A program made the translations under genes and the position numbers. The notes under the pieces were generated by a model. It saw nothing but the letters and a program-made list of their open reading frames with translations, made no database searches and had not been told where the DNA came from. DNA of 64,000 bases from Lepas anatifera (taxonomy: Eukaryota > Arthropoda > Thecostraca > Lepadidae), in NCBI GenBank assembly GCA_034440635.1, contig JAOTON010001251.1:975001-1039000 (forward strand), read 5' to 3'. This document shows, one piece after another, positions 1 through 12,335 of this stretch (its first letter is position 1; the number at the start of each line of letters is the position of its first letter).

Positions 1-987
1 CACGAAAACATTCCTGTAAATGTATTTTGTTTTTTTAACAGCGTCCTTCTGGTCGTAGTTTTGAGCTCTCCATGAACAAATGGGTGACTTCTCTGATCTT
101 CCCTCACCCTCAGTGCGCGTGTTAAAATCGGTTTTTGCACAGATTGACTCTGCCCAGCGTCTTGCATGTCCACCTTCCCACGTCACGACTCGACCACGGC
201 GCCCTGTCAGCCGTCCTTACTCCAAGTGCCGCGCAACATGAGCCGACGGCCGCCGTAGCCGCCGGCCTCACCGCACTACTTGGACTACATTGCCGCACAA
301 AAAGTGACATATCTTCCCTGGGACAACTGATGCCGAGCTAATTTTTCACGGGTGGTTAGAGAACACAACATGGCATCACTACATATAAATTTCTAAGTGA
401 AACTCGCTGTGCGTTTTTTTCGCAGGTCTAACAAAGTTTAGGATTTGAGAATAAGTAGGAAGCTTTACATGGGATACAATTATGCTTTTCCAAGGTTTTG
501 GACATTTCTCTGTCAGAGCCAAATGACTAAGTCCGATTTTGAAGATGTCAAAATTGGAGGTTTTGGCCGGTTTTGGAGGCCATTTGCCCCAGTGTGCGGT
601 GGCTTGGAGACGACTTCTATCTATTAAAAGATCCATCCCCAAATGTGGTGCTCTGAATTGATTCCAGACTAGCCTGGTTTTTTAGTTATTTTTATTGAAA
701 ATAATGAATTCGGCCCTGCTCCTGCTGAAACACTGCTAAAAAGCCGAATATTGCGTATTATGTAATTTTTCATTGGTAGAGTTACAGTCTCGGTATCGGC
801 GTGCGGTCGTGATCTGGTAATGCTTGGTGCCAGATTGAACCTCCCCATCTGGGGCCCAAAGCAATACGAATACAAATGAAGTGTTCCTTGTGAAAAGAGG
901 ATATGATTAGGACTCAAAGTAACACTTTTCTTGATATATTAAAACATTGCTCACTGTCCAAACTATTGTTGAAGAAGCCTATACGTT
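1..987. other. non-genic DNA, nothing recognised
   Basis: All reading frames here are short (under 90 codons) and overlap on both strands without any domain motif I recognise. I see no tRNA, no tandem array and no terminal repeats. It is best read as intergenic or decayed repeat sequence. Confidence 0.5.
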
Positions 988-1160
988 GGGGATGAGGTGG
1001 CTTAGTGGATAGCACCCTTGTCTTCTAAGCCACTGGTACGGGGCTCAAGACCCCGCGGAGCCTCTGAATAAGTTGATCTGATCCCCAAAACCCCTTCCAA
1101 CAGGGTAAGAGTTTGCGACACCGTATGACCCTGGCAGTTGGTGCGTCGTTAAAGCCCAAC
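988..1160 (+). repeat. tRNA-derived SINE
   Basis: The head resembles a tRNA gene. A perfect pol III box A (TGGCTTAGTGG) lies near position 998 and a box-B-like GGCTCAAGACC about 40 bp later. The tail holds a block CCCTTCCAACAGGGTAAGAG followed by a TGACCCTGGCAGTTGGTGC motif. That tail is shared with the SINE at 7012-7205, which shows a dispersed family and not a functional tRNA. No clear target-site duplication was seen for this copy. Transcription by pol III is known for the class and inferred here. Confidence 0.7.
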
Positions 1161-4100
1161 AATTGTTACTAAACCTATGCGTTTAAGAGTCGTCAGTATC
1201 AAACTCACGTTTACTGCGTAGGTTTTAAAGAGCAAGAGCAAGCAAGCAAGACAAATTTGTCCTCGCAGCGGGGCTTGATCATTACATCACCTTTTCATGG
1301 TCACGTCATGCTACGTAACCACCTCTGGAGGACGGGGTCGATGGGGGTGAATTCTCACCTTTTTATCCGAAAACACCAAGTTCTAGGACAAATGAAATAT
1401 CGATCAAGTTGATCCTCGGCCTGCTCCATCACATGGCTATCTCACTTCTCACTTCATTTTGAATGTGCCACATTCCCTTTAATCAGTGCCGCTAAATCAG
1501 CTTGAACTTAAGCCATCAGCGTATGATTTCTGCGTGCCGGAAACCTGCCCAGGGTCTGCGTTTATCCTATATTGCCTGCGTCTGATCAGCAGCGCTTGTG
1601 TCGGGGACGCCCCACTACAGGCGCCGCCAGTGCAACGCTAGGCGTAGCAGTGCTGGCAGCTGGCAACTGCATGCAAAAGAGCATGGTGTGTTTCCATGTC
1701 GAGCGCGCGCGTGTTCAAGCCGCCCCCTCAGGAAAGCCTTGGCAGAGCGGTTCACACTGGACAGGGAAGCGTTCAGCTGGAACAGAGCGCCGCTTTGCGT
1801 GTAGCCTGTGCTATTGGGATCTCTTCTTGGAAATCGGTCGGAACACTTGCATGCTTTCCACTGATATTCTCGTTTACTGTCATTCAGAGATCAATCTAAG
1901 GCTGACCTTGGTAAGCAAGCTGAACCATTGAAAAATTATGATGCCATTGCAGGCGTTCTGCCGGCCCTGTGCCTGGCGGATGGCGTATCTGTGTGGTTTG
2001 CATGCAATTTGTTTTGTTTATGCGATTTGAATCTAAGAGTAGCCGACAGAGTCTGAGATTGCTTGAATATTTTTTTTAAATTGCAGAGCTCAGTATAAAC
2101 ATAACAACAGCAAACACAGTTAAGTTTGTGGAAAAGTGAACCTGTCGTTTATTTTAAAACAATACGTGTTTGCTGTGTTTTATTAATTTGTTCTGACCTC
2201 TTCGGAAACCATAAGGGAATAAAAAAAACACTGACTACGATATTAATGCAAGATAGCTTTACAGGCTGTAACATAGCTTTACGGTATAACAGTGATTGCT
2301 GCCCATCATGCACGAAGGTGGGACAAGATTACAGGTACGAGCGGGAGCTAACAACCACTTGCAAAGAAGCGACCGTGTGAAATATGACGGGTGCGTGAGA
2401 ATCGGCGTCTGCCGGGCGCATACCATGAGACGCACTGTTACCGTGCCAGAGAGCACCCAGTCTTTGAAACACCTCCGCTGCGCGCGTAACTATGGCTGAC
2501 GATGGGAACTAGCCTCACCTCCGACCCTGGCGGCGGCGGCGCGCGAGCCCCGTCTCTGGAGAGAGAGCGCCGGCGGCGGGCGGCCACACGTCTCAGCGGC
2601 CGGCCGCCCTCGTGTGTGGTTCCCGACCATTACTGAATCATCAGGCTAATGGTGGTGTGGAGCAGATCCCGCTCAAATCCAGCCGCGACACCGCCACCGA
2701 CCTAATGATACAACAAGTATGCCCTCCCCGGCTGCACAAATCTTCCACAGGTATTTCCTCAGCCTATTGTCAGACCCGATTTGCGATCCTTTGTTGTGGT
2801 GATGCATGCATAACAGCGCGGTGCAGCTGACCCACAAAATAGCCAGGTCCTAGTCCGGCAGGGTAAACACTTTGTTCCTCTCACAGGGTTCATGATCTCC
2901 TCCTAGGGTCAGGAGGAAGGGTAATGAGGCCCACTGCCTCGACGGGTGAACACGGTGCTACGGGGACCGAGGCGGGAGGATCCACCTGGTGTCCGTGGTA
3001 CAGCTGATTCACACTGACCACTCGCGCCCCCTTAGTGTGCAAGCAATTTTGGAGGTGCAATGCATAACTGCTTGCACGGTGACGCATCTATTCGGGTAAA
3101 ATGGGCAATTAAGCCCTCCCCTTCTTTCCTAAACTCTTGGATTTCAATTGAGGAAACCCTGCGTTTTCCTCAATTTTGGCTACCCATCCACCCCCGTAAG
3201 GCATGCTGTCTATTTCTGTCTCTTTCTACCATCGAAGTGAAGTCGACCTATATCTGGCTGACTTTGTTTGCTTACGTAACGGCGGCGAGCGGCAATAGGA
3301 ATAGTTTTGGGACGCGCAGTACAGCTTGTTGACTGCCTTGAAGCTACAGCAGGAATATTTAACACTGCTCTGACCCACCAAAGCAGATGGACTTTATGAG
3401 TCATTCATGGCTCAAACAATGAAGGGTATTACATTTCTAGGTTAGGGGTATAATTCGAATTGATTGTAGAGATTATGCAAAGAAATATTTTGTATAATTC
3501 TAACAAAAAGCCAGTTTATATTTTTAGTGTCTCAAGTTTCTGACCACAGTCAATGCTACGGAAACATCTGAATCGTGATCGCACGAGGTAAGGCATAGGA
3601 CGAATTTTTTTAGACACAATAGGCAGCGTCGGTGGTACCTGCCCAACCTCTCTTTTCCAGGTAACTGATATCTTGTTCGAATCGTGGACAGTCACATTCA
3701 TTTCTGTCGACATGTCGGTACGATTGAGATTTTAACATAGGCAGGGGAGTGAGAGTCCAACGATCTCCGAATTTGATATCACTGGTGCCGCCATCGTGCA
3801 AGCAGCAGCGAAAACTACTGCCCAAGCATAGGCAGTGGAACGGGAGCGTACCATGCCCCCCCTGGACGGACCAGGGAGTCACCACAATTGAGGTGCTTCC
3901 CCTTAAATCGGCGGCGAAGATAGCGGGATGCGGTGCTTGGTCCGAGCTATAAGAAATAAAATATGGGTGTGAATTTTTTCACAAAACCACAGTCTAGTAG
4001 ATGAGCCCCGTTAGTCTTACGCAGATATGATATGTCCTGCATATAGAATCCTCAATACCTCTGTTTAGCCCCTCCCCTGACCTCAGGTGGGCCGGGAAGT

Positions 4101-4217
4101 GATCACTTAGAAGGATAGGCGTTAGATTCGGCTGCCGTTGACGAGGCAAGCAGTCCTAAGTAGATAACTGTCAGAAACACTAAGTTTAAAGTGTTTCGAA
4201 TTTAAGGCTATAGGAAA
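1161..4217. other. non-genic DNA without a recognised gene
   Basis: Frames of up to 119 codons occur (for example 1572-1931) but none shows a domain, a signal peptide or a compositional bias separating it from the overlapping frames. A GC- and CpG-rich patch with short CGG runs lies at about 2515-2610. I saw no terminal repeats or RNA gene; a check for U1, U2, U6 and 5S similarity by eye was negative. Confidence 0.5.
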
Positions 4218-4310
4218 CAGTGGCGTAGCCAGGATTCGGCCAAGGGGGTCCGACTACCGTCGGGGGGCCCCCAGGCTGGGGGCCCCTTAGTAGTCGGGGC
4301 CCATGTCCTA
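4218..4310 (+). mobile_element. possible hAT-like element end with GC hairpin
   Basis: The sequence begins CAGTGGCGTAGCCAGG, a typical animal hAT-type terminal repeat, and runs directly into a strong hairpin (about 4250-4298) in which GGGGGGCCCCCAG pairs with CTGGGGGCCCC and the flanking CCGACTAC pairs with GTAGTCGG. A matching right end was not found, so the element is either truncated or its far end has decayed. Confidence 0.3.
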
Positions 4311-5395
4311 TATGTGCCGTATAATATTTTGGCATTATAACATTTACACGACGGAAATTTTTCTATCCCTTACTAAGTGTTTGTTATTATTTTGTTATAG
4401 TTTGATTTTTCTCGATCCGACCAAGTGTTGGTAAATTTAGGTCACCAAATATTAAGGCTGGCCCATACTTATATGACAGCGTGGCTATAATAACAGTATT
4501 GTGGCACATTTTGGGAAATCAAATGTTGCTGCGTGCATGATGTTAAACCTGACTTTACCTCAATTCACTCTGGTAATCAGGTATGAAGTTATTGAAGGTT
4601 TTGAGTTTTGAGTACGAAGAAATGGTCTTCTACGGAAAATGATTACCAATTTTTTCCGGGTGTCGAATTCATGAACTCTTTAATCAGAAAGTTTCCAATG
4701 AAATGGAAAAAATGAATAAAAATACAAGGGATATGGTGGATGGTGGTGTGTTCCGGCGGTCATATAACGTCTATTCCGGGGAAAGATCCTGATGAATTCA
4801 CCACAGTTACTTTCTTACCCTTGCTATGTTGTAAATGAGCAAATTACAAAAACAATAGGCGCCTGAGATAACTATGGCCTTGGATTACTCTGTCATTGTT
4901 ATTTTAAACCTTTCATATCTATTTTTTCTTTTTGGGATTATGCTCATCGATGTTTGTCATTTTGCTTGTTAGTCTGGTTTCCTACGAAAATATTTGAAAG
5001 TTGTTTATTTCAGAATATTTAGGACGGTAGTTATTGGGACTAAGCTACTAGATTGAAAACCAGCTGTAGTTCCAAATTCCCTGTTCGATTTGCTATTATG
5101 GATGCTAAAATTAGATTAATTTTTGCCTTTCCTTCAGTAATGGTGCCTGATCGACATGTTTCAATTTGTCTTTTTTGGTACGCAATGGGAAAATATAAAT
5201 TTTCAAGAATATGATTTTCGAAAATCTTCTTTGAGCCTAGGATCTCAAGCGATATCTCAGGATTGTATTCTAAAATCTAAAAAAATGGAAAGGAAAAAGG
5301 ACGCTCAATAAAAAGGATATATGAGTGTGCCCCAGATGCTATATAAAACCTATTCCATGGACGGTCCTACTGATGAAACCGCTAACTTACTCCTC
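4311..5395. other. AT-rich non-genic DNA
   Basis: No coding frame of interest, no array and no RNA gene seen. It may be the interior of the element whose possible left end is at 4218, but I cannot support that from a second terminus. Confidence 0.45.
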
Positions 5396-5580
5396 CCTAG
5401 CCATTGGTTGGAGATCCCGGGGGCTTGGGGACGTGAGTACTTCCTTAGACTTTAAGTCTCTGATAGGCTTTGTACAGGGCTTGTATTGCTATGCCAGTGT
5501 TAAGCCATCCAGGACCATCACCCACCCGCCCCCCCGCCCCCCCTCTGATTCCTGGGTCGAGCAGAGATCTCAAGGGGCCT
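5396..5580 (+). repeat. copy of the GGAGATC-end repeat family
   Basis: The segment shares an ordered set of blocks with 52345-52489: a TTGGAGATC start, a GGGCTTGTATTGCTATGCCA block and TTAAGCCATCCAGGA. The start also resembles the termini of the 4.7 kb element at 7422-12168. The right end here is decayed. It is probably a non-autonomous relative of that element. Confidence 0.5.
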
Positions 5581-6120
5581 AGCACTTGACACGGTGCCGA
5601 AACCAGTATCTGGGACCCCTGAAAACAACACTTTTTCCGAAAATCAGTACTTACGTCCCTCAAAACCAGCATTTAGGGGTACCATGAGACTACCTACTGA
5701 GACTCCCTGGAACTTACTCTCGTGGGGCCCTGAGAATAACTGAGGGGAGGGGAGAGGAAGGAGAGGAGTGCTCGCTGAGACTAGCTTTTGGGGACACCTG
5801 AGGGCAGCTTCAGGGGACCCCTGAGACTAACTCCTGGAGACCTCGTGAGACTAGTTGTCGGATCTCTGAGATTAGCTCTCCGGCCCTCCTTACACTAGAA
5901 CTGAAAGGTCCTCTGAAAATAACTCGGGCTTCCGAGATCAGTTCTTGGGGGACCTGAGACTAGCTCTGGGCCCGCCTAAGACCAACACTTGGCGCTACTC
6001 ACAACGTTAATTTCCGGCCCCTCTCCCGATTAGATCTCAGGGAGTCTCTGATACTGATTCACGGCGCCTCTTGACCAAAATTGTGGACTCCTGAGAATCT
6101 CTCGGGGCTCGCTAGATTGC
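5581..6120 (+). repeat. degenerate array of CCTGAGACTAGCTC-type units
   Basis: Irregularly spaced, diverged units of the form GGACCCCTGAGACTAGCTC recur every 25-45 bp. They resemble the larger CAGGGG arrays at 8270-10737, 36140-37750 and 48430-49990, though the core sequence differs (GAGACTAG versus GAGCTGAT). Unit length varies, so this is not a clean satellite. Confidence 0.6.
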
Positions 6121-6849
6121 ACGAAAAACAGCGGCGTGAAAGCGCCGCCGTACTTAGTACACATTATCCTTGATCAATTCTGCAACTTTTCCCAAAATTT
6201 TAAGATCAGGTTATTTCAGGTCAGGTCACTAGTGCAGGTCAAGTGACCTCACCTCCAAATAACTTTAAGTTAGCATAAGTAAGAACAGGGTTAATCTATC
6301 CAATTGAAAGCCATATCACATAATGGGTCCATCGAGCGCTAAAAAATACTACCGGTACTTTCTACATCGATGACCTAGGGTCAGATACAGATAATAACCT
6401 CTCCATTGGAAACGCAAAGGAAAGTAGGAATTGGGCTGTATTTGTGTGGATACAGCTGAGAATCAGTGACGGCGGATCGTCCGAATTTAAGGGAGGGGGA
6501 GGGCACCATGGGTTTTCAACCCATTTCTTTTCAATCAACGCCATAGGGTTAGAGTTAGAATGTCTGATTTTAAGGGGGCACGGTATCCCCCCAGTTCCAC
6601 TGCCAGTGCTGAGAATACCTTGATATTCTCTAAATCGTAGTACCCTGGACCCCTTCCTAGGTTCATGCTGCAATTTCTTACCTGTGGCCTCTGAGAGGTC
6701 ATCTGAGGCTACTTAAGCAGGTTTTCAGACTTGGGTCAATGACATTGCAAGCATTTTTTGCTATTCCGTTAGATGCCGAGTTCAAGGGGTGTTCGAACGC
6801 CCCCCTCCATGGCGAAGGGGGCTTGGAGCCCCACCGGCGTGGGTGTTAA
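6121..6849 (-). mobile_element. TTAA-flanked DNA element, family 2, left-truncated
   Basis: The body is collinear with the complement of 60257-61201. Shared blocks include AGCGCCGCCGTACTT, CCTTGATCAATTC, TCAGGTCAGGTCAC, ACATAATGGGTCCA and CCTCTCCATTGGAAA. The right end (about 6776-6845) matches the terminal repeat of that element and abuts a TTAA (6846-6849) that also starts the next element. The left end is missing. There is no transposase; it is non-autonomous. A small MITE has inserted at 6464. Confidence 0.65.
6464..6607. mobile_element. 144-bp hAT-like MITE
   Basis: The insertion interrupts the family-2 element. GCTGAGAAT occurs on both sides (6455-6463 and 6608-6616), and the uninterrupted sequence is seen in the relative at 60257-61201 (ACTGAGAATGCC on the complement). 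The left end is CAGTGACGGCGG; the right end complement begins CACTGGCAGTGG. An 8-9 bp duplication with CAGTG-type ends fits the hAT superfamily. Confidence 0.6.
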
Positions 6850-7011
6850 CAACTGCACTGGAGAGGGGTCTGGCACTAACGCGCACTGGAAGAGGCTAGT
6901 AGACCCCTAAGATATCGAAAACTAAGAGTCTTAGATAAACACCGGTTAGGGATGAGTGGTGGCTATGGTGATCTACATTATAAACAACTTCTATCTTCAA
7001 GGTCAAACGAG

Positions 7012-7205
7012 GGGGTGCGATAGTGGAGTGGTCAGCCTAGCTGGTTTCCCAGCAACCGACCCGGGTTCAAGGCCTGGCGGTTTACCTGAACAAGGAGCAG
7101 CCTGGCTCCCGAGAAACCCTTCCAGCAGGGAAAGAGTTGACGACGTCATATGATCCTGTCAGTTGGTGCTTTGATAAGTCCCCCTCCCTAAAAAAATTAG
7201 CAGTA
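7012..7205 (+). repeat. tRNA-derived SINE with 11-bp duplication
   Basis: The head carries a box-A-like TAGTGGAGTGG and a box-B-like GGGTTCAAGGCC. The tail holds CCCTTCCAGCAGGGAAAGAG and CCTGTCAGTTGGTGC, as in the SINE at 988-1160. GGTCAAACGAG (7001-7011) and GGTCAAATGAG (7206-7216) flank it, and the uninterrupted site occurs at about 58965 inside a related TTAA element. It is therefore a retroposed copy landing inside a DNA transposon. Confidence 0.8.
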
Positions 7206-8269
7206 GGTCAAATGAGGTCATAAAGGTCAAATTTGACCTGCTGGGGTTTCATAGGGAAATGCCAGTATTAAGCGCAAAAAGTGCGGCATTTAGTAAAAAC
7301 AGACCAAGGTCATAGCGAGAAGGTCTAAGAAAAATGTCCGAAAATTTTGGGGCAATAAAGTCATTAGCCTATGACGTCCCAAAATTGAATATTCCCTATA
7401 TAATTACACCTTGACTAGGACCAGGGATGGAGATCACTTTTCAAACCAGGGGGGTCACGGTCCGGTCGGGGCCGCAGGAGTGGATCTATTCCGTAAGAAA
7501 ATGAAGACACTATAATTCAGGCAATGTCTATAAATACCGTATGAAACCTTATAATGGTAGGATTTTTACACGAGCCGGATCATGACTTCCTCGGGAGGTA
7601 AAACCGACATGTACATACATTTCAACACACTTCGAGCATTCAATCATAATTTTCCGGAACTCAAAATGAGACACGGATTCAAACCTCTGCCGTTGACTCG
7701 ATATTTGAAAGGATAGCGATTATAACGTATCGGGCGCTTTTTAATCTGGTCCTCAATGAAAACATGTTAGCAGCAGACAACACCAGCGTGTGAAATTGAA
7801 TACTTCTCAATTTTTAAGTCTAGCGGATTACCCTTCTGAGAAGTCTTATGACCCCAGCATTTGGGCATCATTATTTCCCAAAATGTTTGTTACAATATAA
7901 ATATTTTGATGTTATATTAAATCACCAAAAATACTGAGGCATGCTACAATATGGTGAAAGCTAATTCCAGTATGCTGTTTCCGCAAAATTGGCCTATTTT
8001 CTGCGCTCTTTCTCCCCCTCTCTCACTCACTTTTTTCCTACAATTCCAAGAATAAGAACTGCACCATACATCAAAGGAAATTTTATAAGATACAAATATG
8101 CCACGAAAATGCATTCCTTAAATGTGTGGAGAATTCAATAGCTGAATACTGAAATAGCTTCAATACTGAAATCATTGAAGCGAATAACAAAGAGCGGGCC
8201 TCCTGCAAACACCAATTACAACCACAATTTCTTTCCGATACATGACTGTGCGTACAGACGCCCAATTTG

Positions 8270-10737
8270 GTCTCCAAGGGGCCCTTCACTTGTTCAGGGA
8301 TCCCGAGATCAAGCCAGAAACCTTCTGCAAAATATATTTTCTGTGGGCCCCAGGCTAGCTAAATGGACCCAGCATTAAACCAGGGCGCCAGACGAGCTAA
8401 GGGCTCTAAAAAGCTCAGGGGGCCCAAGATCAGCATAATGTGCCCAGACAAACTAATTGGATCCATACTATTTAAACAGGCCCGATGCCACTTCAATAGA
8501 CAACAATCCAGCTAGGGGCCCTAGGACCAACTCAGGAACCGCTTACATAATACTTCTAAAGGGCCCTAGGCTAGCTCATGACTACCTTTGACATTCTTCC
8601 TCAGGGGCCCTTTTTAGCTCAGGGACCCAAACTGGCTTGAGCCCCAATATCACTCTAGTGAGCTCCTGTACAATACCCTTCCAAGGACCCAGAACAGCCC
8701 AGAGGCCTTTTGCGAAACTCTCTCTCTCCCTCTCTCTCTCTCCCTCTCTCTCTCTCTCAAGAGTTCCAATGTCAATTCAGGAGGCCGAGGCTAACACACT
8801 CAGTTCAGGAATTCCATAAAAACTAAGAGGGCCAGACCAGCTGGGTGCCTCGACGAACTCACGAAGCCCCAGATAAGCGCAAGGGGCCGCAAACAAGTCA
8901 AAGGGGCCCAAACGTTAAACGGACCCGATACTAACCCAGGGGCACTTGTAAGCTCAAGGGACACTAATCCAGCGGCCATAAAACCGAGTCAAAAACCTCT
9001 TATGTAGTTCCTCTCAGGGGCCCTTACCAGCTAAGGTGACCCTAAACCAGGTTGCGTCCCAAGAAAAAGTCAGTAAGCTCCAGTATAATACTCTCTCAGA
9101 GTACCAGATCAGTCCAGGGACCCCTTGCCAAACTCCCTCTCAGAAGGCCCAAACCCATCTCAGGGGACCCAAGATTAGCCGAAAGGGGCCATGCCAGTTA
9201 AGAGGTTCCAGGTCAGATAAAGGGCCCCTGACGGTAAAAAAGCGCCAATACCAGCACCGGGGTTTCGAGATCAGCGAGGGGACCCTGACTCAGGTCAGCT
9301 CAGGGGGCCAGACCCACTGCGAGGGCCCTAAGTCGGCTCAGCAGGCCCAGAAAACTCAGGGGGGCCAGACCAGTAGGGCCCCCGACGATTTCAAGGGACC
9401 TAAATCAGCACAATAGGACCCGGACAAGCTAAAAGACCCATACCCATTTAAAGGGTCCAATATCACCTCAGGGGCCCTTACCAGCTCAAGGGACACCAAT
9501 CCAGATAGGGACATTATGACCAAGCCATGGACCTCTTAAGTAAATCCTTTCAGGGGCCCTAGACCAGTTCATGGCCCCTGAGCCAGCTCAGGGTCTAAGG
9601 CCGAGCCCGTAAGCTTATGTGCAATATCTTTTTACGGGCCCAGAACATTCCAGGGGCTACCTGCAAAACTCCCTCTCCGGCGACTGACAACCAACTCAGG
9701 GGACCCAAGACCAGCTGATACTGGTATCAGCTGGTCAGTTAACGGGCTCCGACAAGCTCAGGGCGCTGCAGTGCCAACACATGGGTTTCAAGATCAGTGT
9801 GGGGGCCTGGTTATCTAAAGGGGTACCAAATCAGCTGAGGGGACTCAATATCACGTCAGAAGACCCACCAACAATTCAGGGGACCCAGCCCTGTTCAGGG
9901 ACCCCAAAGCCGCTCAGGGGTTCAGAAAAAAAGAGGACGATACCGAGGGGCCTCAAGCTCAAACCTAGGACCTTCTGTGCACAAGTTTCTCAAATGCCCC
10001 TAGAACAGCTCAGGGGCCCCTAGTGAAGCTCCATCTCAGTAGGCATAAAACCAACTCAGGGGTTCCAGATCATCTCATGGGTTCCAGAACATCTCAGGGG
10101 TCCCAAAAATATCTGAGGGTACCAATAACAAAGCAATTACCCTACATCCCATACCAATTTAGGAGGGCAAAACAAGATAAAATGCCCCAAAGAGCTCAGG
10201 GGTCCCAGTGTCGACTCACAGTTCCATATCAGCCCATGTGTCTCAAGATTAGTGGGCCCCAGAACAGCCCAAGGGCCCCTGCGAAACTTTGATCTCAGGA
10301 GGCACAAATTCAACTCAGGGGTGCAGACCAGCTAAGGGGTCCGAAGAACAGCTGAATTTCAGGGGCCACGGACCAGATAAAGGGCCCACTAGGAGCTCAG
10401 GGGCTCGTGTCCCAACTCCTAGGGGTCCAGTTTAGCCCAGGGTTCTCAAGATCACTGCAGGGGACCCGACCATGTAAAGGGCCCAGACCAGCTCAAGGGC
10501 CCACACCATTCCAGGGGTCCAAACCAGTTGTAGGCCTCAGTCTATTTCAGGGACCGAGGACTAGCTTAACTTCACAGGATCTCAAAACTTCGAAAGGAGA
10601 GGGGGGCATCACCAACGCGGAGTCTCCACGCAAATTCAGAGGCCGTCAAGCTAAGTCACCCTGAATCACCTCAAAGAGCGCTAAATCAACTCAGGGGGCC
10701 CATACCAGCTCAGGGGTCCTAACACCGCTCGGAGACC
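8270..10737 (+). repeat. 2.5-kb degenerate CAGGGGCCC minisatellite array
   Basis: The motif AGCTCAGGGGCCCAGACC and variants recur at irregular 20-45 bp intervals over 2.5 kb, too diverged for a clean period. The reading frames seen in it (for example 9036-9416) simply translate the repeat and are not credible genes. The array continues briefly at 11860-11905, beyond the inserted TTAA element. Related arrays occur at 36140-37750 and 48430-49990. It may represent expanded subterminal repeats of a DNA transposon. Confidence 0.8.
8719..8760 (+). repeat. CT microsatellite
   Basis: A nearly pure run of CTCTCTC with occasional CCC interruptions, embedded in the degenerate CAGGGG array. Confidence 0.9.
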
Positions 10738-11797
10738 TTAACACGCGAAGTTCAGAGGGTCTTAAAGTGCCCCACCTATTTTCCAAGGTGCCCGGAGAAC
10801 TGTTCGCCGCCAGAATACGCTATTCGGTCACATTTGAGAGAACACATTATTACGTCGATTGGTGAACGAATTTCAAAAATTTGTTAATTTTTATTCATAG
10901 GCTTTCAAGTTCAGACATATTTAGAAACCGTCGCAATCGCGCAGTTGCACCAGTTCGCCTGCACTGTAGACCGAGTGGTGACGTAATAACGTCATATAAT
11001 ATTGCTAACAAATGTGTAAAATTACACCACTAGATTAAGCATGAATGACCAGGCTCTAAATTACGTTTTGCATTTTCCCTAAAATTGTTTCGAATTTAAA
11101 TTATCCCATGATGCTTTAGATATGGATAAAGGAGCTAAGCTCAGAACGCCTATCAACGAACCATAAATAACAAAATAATAACGTCACATAATCAGGTTAT
11201 ATGTCAGTCACCCCAAATAAAGGTCAAGGTCAAATGTCAAGGTAATTCAACCCTGTGTTCCGGACAGACGGCATTGCTCAGTATAAGGTATGCTTTGCTG
11301 TGACTTCATAATTAAGATTACTTACTGGCAAGGTCGATGTCACAGTCAATGTCAAAGACTTTTTCAAGGTCAAACCTTCATTTCCGGCTGCTACAAGACT
11401 GCTACAGTGCCAGTTATATTGTACGTTTGTGGGAGTATATTTTGTTAATAACAAGTCATTAACCTTGAATGACCTTGACCTCAAACTTTCAGAAGACATT
11501 GAGTGGGACCTTCCCTCTATGACCTTATTTCACTTGTAGTGTATTACCGCTTTTTCTACATAATCACGGCATTTCCCGATAGGTTTTCAGCACGGTATGT
11601 GACCTTTACAACCTCATTTGACCTGAAAGATACTGAGCTAGGTCAGTGAAACTTAGCCATAACTTAAATAACCATTGCCCTCACGCACCTCCCATCGGGT
11701 TATTTCTAACCCTCTTGATTTCCAAAATCTCAGGGAGGTCACTTCAGGACCCTCCACTGCACGTTGACGCCAAACCCCTCTCCACTGCGCGTGTTAA
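10738..11797 (+). mobile_element. TTAA-flanked DNA element, family 1
   Basis: TTAACACGCG starts the element (TTAA 10738-10741) and GCGCGTGTTAA ends it (TTAA 11794-11797). The interior is collinear with 41075-41984: a GGTGCCCGGAGAACTG block, GACCGAGTGGTGACGT, repeated CAAGGTCA and TGACCTTGACC motifs, and CACTGCGCGTGTTAA. It has no transposase. It lies within the CAGGGG array of the 7422-12168 element, so it is younger than that insertion. Confidence 0.8.
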
Positions 11798-12335
11798 GGT
11801 AAAAGCACATGGCCCAACACTAAATCACGTACCCTCTGTGAAAGACCGACTTAGGGTGCTGCTTAGTTCAGCTGAGGGACCTTAGACCAGCTCAGGGGCC
11901 CGTACTCTTCCTGACGCAGAGTCGTGACGGAAAGTCATGGCACCGCCCCTGGTCCTCGATTCCTCTACAAAGAAGTGGAAAGGGACATATAGGATAAATT
12001 ATGACTCAGCAGATTCCACGAATGCCGTGAATTGAAAAATTATTGCTTATGGGCTGGAAAATATTTTGTGAGAACAGGAGCTGAAGGACCCGGGCTGACC
12101 ACCAGGTCCTCTCGATCTCCAAATCAGGGGGGTCCTGACCCCCAACCCCCCCGGGATCTCCACCCATGACTAGGATCATAACAACCATTTGGCGGAAAAT
12201 GAGGGCTGACCTTGACCCATGAGCTTTAACCTTGGCCTCTGACCTTGGAATTTTCATTGACTTATTTCAACTATACATAATATTTCAATAATTTCAATAA
12301 TTTGAATAATACATACGCCATACTGGGTATTTTTA

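Larger units (their letters stand above)
7422..12168. mobile_element. 4.7-kb non-autonomous hAT-like element
   Basis: The ends are imperfect inverted repeats: CAGGGATGGAGATC on the left, and CATGGGTGGAGATC reading inward from the right. An 8-bp direct repeat flanks them (ACTAGGAC at 7414-7421, ACTAGGAT at 12169-12176). The flanking sequence rejoins into a continuous TTAA-family element when the insert is removed. Eight-base duplication and CA..G ends suggest hAT. The interior holds no transposase frame; about 2.5 kb of it is the CAGGGG array, and a second TTAA element sits at 10738-11797. The 7430-8260 stretch has no recognisable gene. Confidence 0.7.

Noticed and set aside
2890..3060. snRNA or 5S-like gene suggested by blocky conserved-looking sequence
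   Set aside because: No match by eye to U1, U2, U6 or 5S cores on either strand.
9036..10664. Series of plus-strand frames of 80-126 codons as genes
   Set aside because: They translate the CAGGGG array (recurring RGP, QGPR and LRGP peptides) and have no independent features.
8270..10737. CRISPR-like array
   Set aside because: Repeats are degenerate with irregular spacing, there are no unique fixed-length spacers, and the context is eukaryotic.
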